A stretch of 46,734 nucleotides of DNA from Acidobacteriota bacterium (GCA_024641665.1 JAHECP010000030.1:1-46734), one strand, 5' to 3'. Positions 35,438-44,364 are shown, numbered from the stretch's first letter. The notes: generated from the letters alone by a model not told the origin. Made by a program: numbers and translations.

Positions 35438-36444
35438 GCGGGCGGGTCCCTACGCTCGCTGTCGAGGTCGGCCAGGAGCCGGGCCGGGTAGCGCGCGCCC
35501 GCGACGGCATCGGCCGGCACTGCGCGCTCGATGTGCGCCAGCGCGTCGGGTGTGAGCCGGGCGTCGAGCGCGCCGAGCGCCTCGGCGAGGCGCTCGCGCC
35601 GGCGCGCCCCGACGAGCGGCACGATCATCTCCCCGCGCGAGAGCACCCACGCGATGGCCGCCTGCGCCACGGTCAGGCCGCGCTCGGTCGCCACGGCGCG
35701 CAGCGCCTCGACGAGCGCGAGGTTGCGGTCCAGGTTCTCGCCGCCGTAGCGCGGGTGGAAGCCGCGGATGTCCCCCTTGGCGACGGCGCGGTCCTTCGAC
35801 CAGTGGCCGCTCAGCAGGCCCCGGCCCAGCACGCCGTACGCGGTGATCCCGATCCCCAGCTCGCGGCACACGGGAAGGATCCGTTCCTCGACGCCGCGCG
35901 AGAGCAGCGAGTACTCGATCTGCAGGTCCACGACGGGATGCACCGCGTGCGCGCGGCGCAGCGTCTCGGGACCGGCCTCCGACAGGCCGACGTGCCGGAC
36001 GTAACCCCCCTGGATCATCTCGGCGATGGCGCCGACCGTGTCCTCGATCGGCACGGCCGGATCGACGCGGCCGGGCCGGTAGATGTCCACGTAGTCGGTG
36101 CCGAGCCGGCGCAGCGTGAAGGCCAGGAAGGTCTTCACGGAGGCCGGGCGTCCGTCCGAGCCGAGCCACGCGCCGGCGGGATCGCGCAGCGAGCCGAACT
36201 TCACGCTGATCACGGCCTGCTCGCGCGGCCGCCCGGCGAGCGCCTCCCGCAGGAGCAGCTCGTTGTGGCCCATGCCGTAGTAGTCGCCCGTGTCGAGGAG
36301 CGTCACGCCGGCGTCGAGCGCCGCGTGGATGGTGGCGATGCTCTCGGCCCGGTCCGCCGGGCCGTAGAGATCCGACATGCCCATGCAGCCGAGGCCGAGG
36401 GCGGAGACCTGTGGACCGAGGAAGCCGAGCGTGCGTGTCTGCAT
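35434..36444 (-). CDS. Aldo/keto reductase
   Basis: This 336-residue soluble NADP(H)-dependent reductase has the (alpha/beta)8 signature: GLGCMGMSDLYGPAD, LLDTGDYYGMGHNE (Asp and Tyr of the active site), VISVKFG (Lys) and the terminal ALGAL/RLTPD region. At the usual His position the sequence is DIYRPGRVDP rather than the more common ...H-R-D/VDP, as in some AKR subgroups. Cofactor-site segments LGRGLLSGHW and VPLVGARRRERLAEAL are present. ATG 36444 (MQTRTLGFLG) is preferred to the longer start at 36474, since the fold begins here. Substrate unknown. The stop overlaps that of the CocE gene by the palindrome CTAG. Confidence 0.9.
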   Translation of the reverse strand: MQTRTLGFLGPQVSALGLGCMGMSDLYGPADRAESIATIHAALDAGVTLLDTGDYYGMGHNELLLREALAGRPREQAVISVKFGSLRDPAGAWLGSDGRPASVKTFLAFTLRRLGTDYVDIYRPGRVDPAVPIEDTVGAIAEMIQGGYVRHVGLSEAGPETLRRAHAVHPVVDLQIEYSLLSRGVEERILPVCRELGIGITAYGVLGRGLLSGHWSKDRAVAKGDIRGFHPRYGGENLDRNLALVEALRAVATERGLTVAQAAIAWVLSRGEMIVPLVGARRRERLAEALGALDARLTPDALAHIERAVPADAVAGARYPARLLADLDSERRDPPA

Positions 36445-36464
36445 GGTGAATCTCGCGTAGCGCA

Positions 36465-36527
36465 GGGTTTCCACCTTCGCTAGAGCTACGGTGAGCCGCC
36501 ACAGCCTCGGCTGGGGCGGTCAGCCCG
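36465..36527. repeat. Small foldback repeat R2, copy 3
   Basis: This spans GGGTTTCCACCTTCGCTAG... to ...GGGGCGGTCAGCCC. It shares CCTTCGCT, GAGCTACGG, AGCCTCGGC and GGCGGTCAG with the copies at 12157 and 19731. The preceding text TAGCGCAGGG (36458-36467) is the same word as the hairpin at 23104. It lies upstream of the aldo/keto reductase. Confidence 0.62.
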
Positions 36528-36535
36528 GTCTCGGC

Positions 36536-36805
36536 GCCGCGGTCGTCCCGGGCGGCATCGGGACCGCGCCCTGCGACGGCTCGCGCGGCAAACGCACTCT
36601 CCGGCGCGTGTCCTCACGACGCGCGCGGCAGCTGGGGTTCGTCGGGAGGGCAGCCAACAATCATGTGCGGCACTCGGGCAACGCCCAGACCATTGTCGAA
36701 AGCGGCGCCGCCGCGCCCGGTTCGCCTGCGGGCGCGTTTGCCGACTGCCGCGTGTGCGCGCGAGGTCGCAACTGGGCGCTTGCCCCGATGCCGTCCGGAA
36801 CCGCC
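36536..36805. repeat. Giant foldback element, copy B (about 270 bp)
   Basis: This is a diverged second copy of the element at 6635-6901. The terminal arms (around CGGCATCGGG and CCCGATGCCG) are imperfect reverse complements. CTCGCGCGGCAAACGC on the left pairs with GCGTTTGCC and CGCGCGAG on the right. The central block GGGCAGCCAACAATCATGTG is identical to copy A. Relative to copy A both arms changed together: GTC to ATC with GAC to GAT, and AAATGC to AAACGC with GCATTT to GCGTTT. Confidence 0.83.
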
Positions 36806-36827
36806 GCCCGCAGTGTGACAGCCTTCC

Positions 36828-36893
36828 GAGCCTGAGCCCTGAGCCGCCTTCGCGCTCCGCGCTTCGGCGCCCAAGGCCGTGAGCCGTGAGCCG
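36828..36893. repeat. Heptad repeats after foldback copy B
   Basis: GAGCCTGAGCCCTGAGCCG (36828-36846) and GGCCGTGAGCCGTGAGCCG (36875-36893) are the same TGAGCC heptads that follow foldback copy A. They end 3 bp before the stop of the glycosidase-like gene. The pairing of foldback element plus heptads is therefore repeated in the window. Confidence 0.68.
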
Positions 36894-36896
36894 ATC

Positions 36897-38714
36897 TCAT
36901 CCGACGATCCCCGCGCGCTGCTTCGCGCGCTGGATCACGGCGTCCATCTCGCTCCGGTACCTGTCGAACGTGTCGTCCACCACGTTGAGCGTGGGAATCG
37001 CGACGTCGCTGAGCGACAGCGTCTCGGGGTTCCACCGGCCGAAGCCCGCCTCGTGCACGCCCGTGCTGCCGCGTCCGGGCGCGGGATGGCTCAGGTGCTG
37101 GAAGAACTTCGCGTACTTCTGCACCTCGCTCGCGATCAGGGTCTGCGAGAACGAGTGGTAGAGCGGGATGAATTCCAGCAGCGCGTCGTAGTGCATCTCG
37201 CCCACGGCCGCCACCTGCGGGTAGCGCCCGCGCAGCTCGGCGACCAGCCGCCGCGTGCCCTCGTGCATGTCCGCCCGGGGATTGTTCACCCAGCCGCCGA
37301 CGATGTCGAGGAAGTAGGCGTCGGGGCGGTAGCGCTCGAGGAAGTCCGCGATGCGGCCCGTGAGCCACGCGCGCCACGAGTCCACGCCCAGGTTCATGTA
37401 GGAGAGCCAGCCGTCCTGGTGGCGGTCGTTGTCCCAGTCCACCCAGTTGAGGTCGAAGCGGTCGCCGTCGATCTTCTCGGTGAACGCGCCGGCCATCTGC
37501 GCGTAGACCGGCTGCAGGCGGTTGGCGGCGTTCGCGCCGAACATCGGCATCAGCGCGAAGCCGAGCTGCTGCCCCTCGCGGACGAGCGCGCGAAGGCCCT
37601 CGTCGCCACCCATGCGGTCGTTCGCGCGGTAGACGGGGTAGTCCCAGTAGTAGCGCCCGTCCCACGAGGCGAGGAAGGCGAGCACGCGGTCGGCGGGGAT
37701 GCGCGTGGCCACCCAGCGCAGGATCTCCAGCATGCGCGCGTAGTCGTTGAAGATGTAGCCGGTGTAGTGCTGGCCGTGGAGGGTCAGGGCCAGCGCGATG
37801 CGCCGCATCCACGGCGGCACGTCGGGGCGCGTGTCGAACGCCGGCACGCGGTACGCGCGCGCGACGTGATCGTAGTGGCGCCGGCCGATCGCTTCGACCG
37901 ACGCCGCGCGGCCCGCCCGCCACGCAGGCACGGTCACCCTGGTCTGCGATGTCCAGCCCTCGGTCTCGAAGCCGGCCTCGACGCGGTACGCGTGCTCGCC
38001 CGGCTGGAAGAAGACGCGCTTGGTACGCACCTGGTCGTCGAGCGACGAGAGGTAGAAGTAGTCGGCCTCGCCCGCCTCCACGATGACGAGCGGCGTCGTC
38101 AGGCCGCCGCTCGATCCGGGGCCGAAGAGGTCGCCGCCCGAGAAGGGATAGCCGAAGAGCTGCTCGCCGTCGCGCGGGTCGAAGAAGCCCGACCCGCCGG
38201 CCGAGATCCGGCCGCGCGGGACGCCCCGCAGGATGGTCGTGACGGCCTTGATCGGCCGGTCCATCTCGACCGTGACGCGCCACTCGACGTCCTGGCCCGT
38301 CTGCTCGAAGCGCGCCTCGAGGCGGCCGTCCGCCCGTTCCTGCCCGCCGGCCCAGACGAAACCCGAGCAGGCCAGCGCCAGGGCCCCGCCGTCGGAGGCG
38401 ACCGTCATGCGCGACGCGTCGAGGCCGTACGCGTTCTCGTGCGTGAAGACGAGGAACCCGAAGCGCAAGGGGCCGACCTGCACCGACGGCTCGGGGAAGT
38501 CGAAGCTGAACTTCATGAACGAGCGGCCGCGCGGGGGCACGAAGACCTCGCTCGTCGAGGTCAGGGGCAAGATCGTGCCCGAGGGGGGCGCCTGCGGCGG
38601 CGCGCCCGCAGGGGGTGGCGCCGTCGCGAACTGCGGCTCGGGAATCAGCAACGGGGTGACGCTCGCGGCGCTCACCGTCTTCAGCCAGGCACGCCGGGAC
38701 ATCTGCTGGGTCAT
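36897..38714 (-). CDS. Tat-exported putative glycoside hydrolase, family not assigned
   Basis: This is a 605-residue protein. MSRRAWLKTVSAASVTPLL (residues 5-23) is a near-consensus twin-arginine signal. The first half (residues 40-290) is beta-rich, and the second half looks like a TIM barrel. Barrel segments include PPWMRRIALALTLHGQH, FLASWDGRYYWDYP, FDLNWVDWDND, DAYFLDIVGGWVNN (candidate nucleophile Asp) and VAAVGEMHYDAL (candidate acid/base Glu). This arrangement resembles DUF6259-like and alpha-galactosidase-clan proteins, but I cannot place it in a CAZy family. A Pro/Ala-rich linker follows the signal. ATG 38714 is chosen since it starts 4 residues before the Tat motif. The neighbours give little functional context. 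Confidence 0.7.
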   Translation of the reverse strand: MTQQMSRRAWLKTVSAASVTPLLIPEPQFATAPPPAGAPPQAPPSGTILPLTSTSEVFVPPRGRSFMKFSFDFPEPSVQVGPLRFGFLVFTHENAYGLDASRMTVASDGGALALACSGFVWAGGQERADGRLEARFEQTGQDVEWRVTVEMDRPIKAVTTILRGVPRGRISAGGSGFFDPRDGEQLFGYPFSGGDLFGPGSSGGLTTPLVIVEAGEADYFYLSSLDDQVRTKRVFFQPGEHAYRVEAGFETEGWTSQTRVTVPAWRAGRAASVEAIGRRHYDHVARAYRVPAFDTRPDVPPWMRRIALALTLHGQHYTGYIFNDYARMLEILRWVATRIPADRVLAFLASWDGRYYWDYPVYRANDRMGGDEGLRALVREGQQLGFALMPMFGANAANRLQPVYAQMAGAFTEKIDGDRFDLNWVDWDNDRHQDGWLSYMNLGVDSWRAWLTGRIADFLERYRPDAYFLDIVGGWVNNPRADMHEGTRRLVAELRGRYPQVAAVGEMHYDALLEFIPLYHSFSQTLIASEVQKYAKFFQHLSHPAPGRGSTGVHEAGFGRWNPETLSLSDVAIPTLNVVDDTFDRYRSEMDAVIQRAKQRAGIVG

Positions 38715-38816
38715 CGCCGTTCGCTCCGGGGCGAGCATACCCCGGGGGCCGGACGCGAAACCAGCGTGCTATGCTGGAGCGCGCTCGTTCCCCAGCCAGC
38801 CGAACCGGGAGGCCGC

Positions 38817-39527
38817 ATGGCCGATGTCGAGGCGCGCGTCACGCGCATCACCCTCGTCGCGATCACGCTGACGGCGGCCGTCATGGCGGGCACCGGCGGC
38901 TATCTCGCCGGTCGCTACGCCCGCTTGACGCCGATGCTGCCCGTGCACTTCAGGCGCGGATTCCCCGACCGGTGGGTGGTCAAGTCCTGGTCGCTGGTCC
39001 TGATGCCCGTCGCGATCCAGGCCGCGCTCGCGCTCATCTTCGGCGCGATCGTGGCGCTGCTGCTCTGGCGCGCCGCGCCCGACGTGGATGCGGCGGGGGA
39101 GGATGTGAACCACGCGCCGCGAATGCGCGTCATGGCCGAGGCGATCGCCTTGCTGTCGTTCGTCTGGATTGCGTTCCAGGGGCTGGCGGCCGTCCAGCTC
39201 GTGGGCCTGTGGCAGGTCGGCATGGGCGGGCTCGGCCGGGTGTACGGGCTGGGCGTGGTCACCGCGATCGCGTGCTCGGTGGCGATCGGCGTGCGCGCGA
39301 TGCGGGCGGTCGGCCGCTCGACATCCAGCGCAGCCGATAACAGCCCGCACTGGCGCCTCAAGGTCCTCTACGTCAACCGCGCCGACCCGCGGCTGTTCGT
39401 GCCGGCGCGCGTCGGCATCGGCTACACGCTGAACTTCGGCCGCCGCGCGGCGGTCGTCCTCCTCGGCCTCGTGCTGCTCGTCGGCGTCGGCGTTCCCGTG
39501 GTCATCATCCGTCTGGTGACGCGCTGA
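38817..39527 (+). CDS. Membrane protein with DUF1648- and DUF5808-like parts
   Basis: This 236-residue protein has about five membrane helices (residues 9-28, 53-83, 99-122, 128-150 and 205-230). The segment PMLPVHFRRGFPDRWVVKSW is the DUF1648 signature ('P-x-H-[WF]-..G-x-P-D-R-W'). Residues 175-207 (SPHWRLKVLYVNRADPRLFVPARVG) match the soluble loop of DUF5808-type proteins. Function is unknown; such proteins occur beside transcription regulators and in growth-transition loci of Firmicutes, but no such regulator is adjacent here. ATG 38817 has GGGAGG 4 nt before. TATGCT (38770-38775) is a possible -10 box. Confidence 0.8.
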   Translation: MADVEARVTRITLVAITLTAAVMAGTGGYLAGRYARLTPMLPVHFRRGFPDRWVVKSWSLVLMPVAIQAALALIFGAIVALLLWRAAPDVDAAGEDVNHAPRMRVMAEAIALLSFVWIAFQGLAAVQLVGLWQVGMGGLGRVYGLGVVTAIACSVAIGVRAMRAVGRSTSSAADNSPHWRLKVLYVNRADPRLFVPARVGIGYTLNFGRRAAVVLLGLVLLVGVGVPVVIIRLVTR

Positions 39528-39545
39528 CGCCGGCCCGCCTGCGCG

Positions 39546-39628
39546 AGTGTCTTGAATCCGAAGTCCGTTGCCAAAGTCCCGGATGCCTCGCCAGGGAATT
39601 TGGTGACGGACTTCGGATTCAGGACACT
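39546..39628. mobile_element. 83-bp MITE-like hairpin with near-perfect terminal inverted repeats
   Basis: The arms begin AGTGTCTTGAATCCGAAGTC (39546-) and end with the reverse complement of AGTGTCCTGAATCCGAAGTC (-39628). About 28 of 31 positions pair, leaving a loop near 39578-39597. The ends are TC-rich and flanked by short AT tracts on the right. No transposase is nearby. Its right end supplies the T of TAAAAT (39628-39633), the -10-like box of the next gene. Confidence 0.65.
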
Positions 39629-39633
39629 AAAAT
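39628..39633 (+). promoter_or_regulatory. -10-like TAAAAT at the edge of the hairpin element
   Basis: TAAAAT overlaps the last base of the MITE-like element and lies 6 nt before ATG 39640. Transcription would start almost at the start codon. A weak -35 candidate (GTGACG, 39603-39608) lies inside the right arm. Confidence 0.4.
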
Positions 39634-39639
39634 GGCGTC

Positions 39640-40170
39640 ATGTGTCGAGTCCCGCTGAGGTCGGGCGCGATCCTGCTGGGGGCGTGGGGCCTGCTGGCGC
39701 CGGCCGCCGCCGCGCAGCCGGTGGACGTGCCCTACGTCCCGCCGCCGCCGGCCGTGGTCACGGCGATGCTGCAGGCGGCGCACGTCACGCCCGCCGACGT
39801 GGTCTACGACCTGGGCTCGGGCGACGGCCGCATCGTGATTGCCGCCGCCAAGGAGTTCGGCGCCCGGGGCGTCGGGATCGAGCGCAACCCGGCGCTCGTC
39901 GCCGAGGCCCGGCGGAACGCCGAACGGGCGGGAGTGGCCGACCGAGTCGCGTTCATCGAGGCGGACTTCTTCACCGTCGATCTCAGCCACGCCACCGTCG
40001 TCACGCTGTACCTGCTGCCCACCGTGAACCTGAAAGTGCGCGACAAGCTGCGGACGGAGCTGGCGCGCGGGACGCGCGTCGTGTCGCATGCCTACGCGAT
40101 GGGCGACTGGCTGCCCGACCTCGAGACCGAGGTCGACGGCCGGAAGATCTTCACGTGGATCATCCGGTGA
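39640..40170 (+). CDS. Class I SAM methyltransferase fold preceded by a signal peptide
   Basis: This is a 176-residue protein. Residues 1-25 (RSGAILLGAWGLLAPAAAAQP) look like a cleavable export signal, followed by a compact methyltransferase domain: VYDLGSGDGRIVIAAAKEFGA (motif I), VGIERNPALVAEARRNAE (acidic motif), VAFIEADFF and YLLPTVNLKVRDKL. The order resembles DOT1-like/ribosomal-protein methyltransferases. SAM is not known to be available in the periplasm, so export of a methyltransferase is odd. Either the leader acts as a membrane tether, the start is misplaced, or the fold has another use. No ribosome site is seen, so the mRNA may be leaderless. Confidence 0.8.
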   Translation: MCRVPLRSGAILLGAWGLLAPAAAAQPVDVPYVPPPPAVVTAMLQAAHVTPADVVYDLGSGDGRIVIAAAKEFGARGVGIERNPALVAEARRNAERAGVADRVAFIEADFFTVDLSHATVVTLYLLPTVNLKVRDKLRTELARGTRVVSHAYAMGDWLPDLETEVDGRKIFTWIIR

Positions 40171-40314
40171 CGACCACGCGGCGGCCGGCCACCTACGAGT
40201 CCTGGTAGTAGTTCGTCCTCCCGCCTAGGCTACCCCAATCCATCTGCACCGGCCGGCTCGGTGCCCGTCGGGGCCGGGTGTGTCCGGCGCCACGAAACGG
40301 AACGTGTCCCCTGG

Positions 40315-40363
40315 TAGTATTCACGGTCGGCGTCCGCGAAGGGACGCCCCGTGGACCAGGAGG
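40315..40363 (+). promoter_or_regulatory. M28 peptidase leader: -10-like box, hairpin, strong ribosome site
   Basis: TAGTAT (40315-40320) is followed by the hairpin GGCGTCC-GCGAAG-GGACGCC (40329-40348), then AGGAGG (40358-40363) 8 nt before ATG 40372. The perfect ribosome site decides this start over the upstream GTG at 40351. The hairpin may stabilise the mRNA 5' end. CCTGGTAGTA also occurs at about 40201-40210. Confidence 0.45.
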
Positions 40364-40371
40364 TCAGTGAC

Positions 40372-42144
40372 ATGAGGGCTCATCGCCGGACGACGTGGCT
40401 GCTGGGGGCCGTGACCGGGGCGCTGGTGGCGGCCGCGGCGCTCGCACAGGGAGGGAGCGGCGGTCGGGACTCGATTACCGGACCCGACCTGCGGCAATGG
40501 CTGTCGTACATCGCCTCCGACGATCTCGACGGCCGGGCGGCGCTGTCCGAAGGGCTGGCGATGGCCGGCGGCTACATCGCCGACCATCTGCGCGAGTGGG
40601 GCGTCAAGCCGGGCGGCGACCACGGCACCTACTTCCAGGCCGTGGTCGTCCTCGGGGTCAAGAGCGCCAATCACTCGAGCGTGACGGTCGAGGCGAACGG
40701 CCAGCGCCGGACGTTCGTACAGGGCGAGGGTGTCGAGTTTCCCGCCAACGTGGGCGGCAAGCGCACGTTCACGGTCGATCGGGTGGAGTTCCTCGGGTAC
40801 GGCATGAGCGCGCCGTTCATCGACCACGACGACTACGCCGGGCGCGACATGAAAGGGACGGTCGTAATCTGGCTGGGGACGCGCGGGCCGAAAGGGCTGG
40901 ATCCGCGCGAGCACCGGCGTCTGATCAGCGGGCGCAACCGCATGGCGACCGATCAGGCGGGCGCGGCCGCCGTGATCGGGCCCGTGATGCCGCGGTTCGG
41001 CCGGCCCGGCGCGGCCCCGGCGGGTGCGCCGGGCGCGGCAGCGCCATCGCCCCCGGGCGGCGCGCGGCCGGCGGCCGGCCCTCCGGCCGCTGGGCCGCCC
41101 GCAGGGTTCGGCCGCCAGTACGAGCCGCAGGTGGACTTCACCACCGTCCAGCGGCTCGACGACGTCGTCGCGCCGGCCGTCACCGGGTCGGACGAGTTCT
41201 TCGACTTCCTGTTCAAGGCGGCGGGCCAGGACTACGCGGACCTGAAGGCCAAGGCGGAAGCGCAGGAGCCGCTGCCGTCGTTCACGCTCAGGAACGTGAA
41301 GCTGACCTTCGCGATCGACGCCGACTACGAGGTCGTGCGCACCCAGTACTCGCACAACGTCGTGGGTGTGGTGGAAGGCACGGACCCGGTGTTGAAGGAC
41401 ACCTACGTCGCGTTCGGCGCGCACTACGACCACGTGGGGTACGCGACCGGCCCGATCGTGGACGGCCGGCGGCAGGGCGCACCGGGGCGGGTGACGCCGG
41501 GCGCCGAGAGCGACCGCATCTGGAACGGCGCGGACGACGACGGGTCGGGCACCGTGACGCTGATGGCGCTCGCCCGGGCCTACGCGCAGGGCCCGAAGCC
41601 GAAGCGGTCCCTGCTCTTCGTGTGGCACACCGGGGAGGAGCGCGGCCTGTGGGGCTCGCGCTACTACGCGGACTACCCGACCGTGCCGCTCGACCACGTG
41701 GTGGCGCAGCTGAACATGGACATGGTCGGGCGCAACCGCGACGACAAGCCGAGCGAGGAGAACACGGTCTATCTCGTCGGCTCCGACCGGATCAGCACCG
41801 AGCTGCACAACCTCGACGAGGACGCGAACGCGAGCCTGCCGCGTCCGCTCACGCTCGACTACGAGATGAACGACCCGTCCGACCTGGAGCAGGTGTACTA
41901 CCGCAGCGACCATTACAGCTACGCGGCCAAGGGCATCCCGATCATCTTCTACACGACCGGGCTGCACCCGGACTACCACGCGAACACCGACGAGGTGGAT
42001 CGCATCCAGTTCGAGAAGATGGCGCGGATCGGGCAGCTGGTCTACGAGACCGGCTGGAAGGTCGCCGACCTCGATCACGCGCCCGCGCGCGACAACAAGG
42101 GCCCGCGCGCCGGCAAGAACACGCACGGCAAGCTGGCTCAATGA
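40372..42144 (+). CDS. Secreted M28-family zinc aminopeptidase
   Basis: This is a 590-residue protein with a signal peptide (about residues 5-26, ending ALAQG), a PA-like insert domain (FLGYGMSAPFIDHDDYAGRDM), and the M28 metallopeptidase domain. Zinc ligands and catalytic residues are visible: His351 in GAHYDHVG, Asp in NGADDDGSG (388-390), Glu422/423 in HTGEERGLWG, Asp in LNMDMVGRN, and His in DYHANTDEVD. A Pro/Ala/Gly-rich linker of about 35 residues (near residues 205-245) is an insertion specific to this lineage type. It should release N-terminal amino acids from peptides in the periplasm. Together with the S9, M20, M24 and S15-like enzymes it forms a broad peptide-scavenging repertoire. 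Confidence 0.92.
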   Translation: MRAHRRTTWLLGAVTGALVAAAALAQGGSGGRDSITGPDLRQWLSYIASDDLDGRAALSEGLAMAGGYIADHLREWGVKPGGDHGTYFQAVVVLGVKSANHSSVTVEANGQRRTFVQGEGVEFPANVGGKRTFTVDRVEFLGYGMSAPFIDHDDYAGRDMKGTVVIWLGTRGPKGLDPREHRRLISGRNRMATDQAGAAAVIGPVMPRFGRPGAAPAGAPGAAAPSPPGGARPAAGPPAAGPPAGFGRQYEPQVDFTTVQRLDDVVAPAVTGSDEFFDFLFKAAGQDYADLKAKAEAQEPLPSFTLRNVKLTFAIDADYEVVRTQYSHNVVGVVEGTDPVLKDTYVAFGAHYDHVGYATGPIVDGRRQGAPGRVTPGAESDRIWNGADDDGSGTVTLMALARAYAQGPKPKRSLLFVWHTGEERGLWGSRYYADYPTVPLDHVVAQLNMDMVGRNRDDKPSEENTVYLVGSDRISTELHNLDEDANASLPRPLTLDYEMNDPSDLEQVYYRSDHYSYAAKGIPIIFYTTGLHPDYHANTDEVDRIQFEKMARIGQLVYETGWKVADLDHAPARDNKGPRAGKNTHGKLAQ

Positions 42145-42223
42145 CCACCGGCGCCGGCCGGCGCCGTCGGGCGCCGGCCGGCGCGTGCCCGGGACCCCCT
42201 GACGCGTTCCCGACCGAATCCCC

Positions 42224-44364
42224 ATGACCATCGAGACGCAGATCGCTCACACGCGGCGCGTGGCGCTGGTCCTCGTGGCCTGCGCCGGCGTGGCCCAGGC
42301 CCAGACGGCCCAGAATCCGCCCGCCGCGCCGCCGGCCCAACCGCCGAAGTTCGATACCGCCGTCACCGTGACGACCGATCGCACCGAGGAGAAGCAGATC
42401 GACGCGCCGTCGAGCGTCGTGCAGATCACCGGCGCCGAGCTCGCGGCGCGCGGCGTCACGACGCTCGCCGACGCGCTGGCCCTGCTGCCCGGCCTGGAGG
42501 TCAGCGCCGGCGCGGACGAGGGGCCGATGACCAGCGGGATCGCGCTGTGGGGGCTGCGCGAGTTCGACGCCTACGCCCTGTTCATCGACGGCGTGCCGGC
42601 CGGCGGGGCCTACAACCCCAACACGGCCTTCGTCCCGATCGAGAACATCGAGCGGATCGAGGTGGTGAAGGGGCCGAACGCCGTGCTCTACGGCCAGACC
42701 GCGTTCGCCGGGATCATCCAGGTGTTCACGCGCTCGGCGCAGGCCGGCCGCCGCGGCGCGGCCACCTTCACCGGCGGGACGCTCGGCACCGTGGGCGCGG
42801 CGGGCGCGCTCGACTTCATTCAGGGCGACAAGCTGTGGCGCCTCTCGTTCCTGGCCCGGCACGCCGACGGCTGGCAGCCGCGCGCCGGCGACCGCGAGGA
42901 ACGCGTCGAGCTCAGCTTCGGGAAGCCGCTGGCCTCCGGCGCCGGCCAGCTCAAGGTCATCGGCCGCGTGCTCGATCGCACGCAGGGGTTCGGCGCGCCG
43001 TTCCCGCGCGCCGGCGCCGAGGTCGCGCCGGGGGTGTCGATCGACCGGAACTACGCCGTGACGGACGCCGCGGTCGCCGACCGGATCGCCATGGGCACGG
43101 TGTACGTGGAACGACCCGTTGGCCGCACCCTGTTCCTCGTCAGCACCTCGAGCGTCTCGTTCGACAGCCAGTCGCGCATTCGCAGCTTCCTGGCGTCCGC
43201 CGATCCCGTCGCGTCGGCGCAGGGCTCGGCGCTGTCGCCCGAGCAGCTCGACATCTTCGACGACACGCACCTCGAGTGGCGCTCGAGCTGGCGCGGCCGG
43301 CCGAGCCTGCTGCAGGCGGGCGGCGGCTACCAGTTCGGCCGGCTGGAGGCCGAGGCGAGCCTGTTCGACTACGCGGTGTCGCTGGCCCAGCCGCACCCCC
43401 CGCGTCCACCGACCTCACGGGCGAAGAGGCCGAGTTCTTCAACCGTCGCGATTTCGGCGGCGCGTACGTGCACGAGCAGCTCGACGTGACCGACCGCTTC
43501 AGGCTCGCCGGGGGCGTCCGGGCCGACTTCACCCGCGAGCAGTCACGGGTCGGCGGCGACAAGCCGGGCGAGCAGGCCGTGGAGGACGCGGCCACCCACG
43601 CCGCCGCGAGCTACCGCGCGGCGGCGACCTACCGCATGACGGCGGGCGGCCCGATCGTCGCCAATCTGTACGGCTCGTTCAATCACGCGTTCAAGCCCGC
43701 CGCGGTGAACTTCGGCGAGCCGGAGGCGCAGGGACCGATCCTCGAGCCCGAGACCGCCGACGCCGGCGAGGGCGGCGTGAAGATCGCCACGACCGACGGC
43801 CGTCTGGCCCTGCAGACGTCGGTCTTCCAGATGAATTTCAAGAACCTCGTCGTCAGCCAGGTCGTGCAGGGCCTCGTGGTCTACACCAACGCCGGGGCGG
43901 AGCGCTTCCGGGGCGTGGAGCTGGACGGCGAGGTGACCCCGGTGCCCGGATCGCCGCTGCGCGTGAAGCTCGGCTACGCCTACCACAACCCGATCTTCAC
44001 GCGGTTCACGATGACCGACGACGACGGCACCCAGATCGTGCTCGACGGCAACCGGCTCGAGCTGGCGCCCAAGCACCTGTGGAACGCGGAGGTCGACTAC
44101 CTGCCGTCTTCCGGGCTCGGCGTGTTCGCGGCGATGCGCGGGGCCGGCGCACGGCCGGTGAACCGCCGCAACTCCGCCTTCACCGATCCGTACGCGGTGG
44201 TGGATCTCGGCGCGTCGTACGCCGTGGGCCGCTACCGGCTGGTGGGCAGGGTCCTCAACGTCGGCGACTCGCGCTACATCGTGGCCGAGAGCGAACTGGC
44301 CGACGCGCAGGTCTACCTCAACCCGCCTCGTCGCGGCACGATCGAGCTGCACGTCACCTTCTAG
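42224..44364 (+). pseudogene. TonB-dependent outer-membrane receptor, frameshifted
   Basis: The N-terminal part (42224 to about 43401) has a signal peptide (ending GVAQAQ), a plug domain (VTVTTDRTEEKQIDAPSSVV, VVQITGAELAARGVTTLADAL, VVKGPNAVLYGQTAFAGIIQ) and the first barrel strands. The frame breaks in a C6 run at 43396-43401. From 43402 the next frame continues seamlessly (ASTDLTGEEAEFFNRRDFGG) to 44364, ending RRGTIELHVTF with the terminal Phe typical of outer-membrane barrels. Adding one C would restore an ORF of about 714 residues, normal for TonB receptors. It imports an unknown ligand (siderophore, cobalamin or glycan). A one-base deletion is seen directly; whether it is biological or a sequencing error is not. 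Confidence 0.85.
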
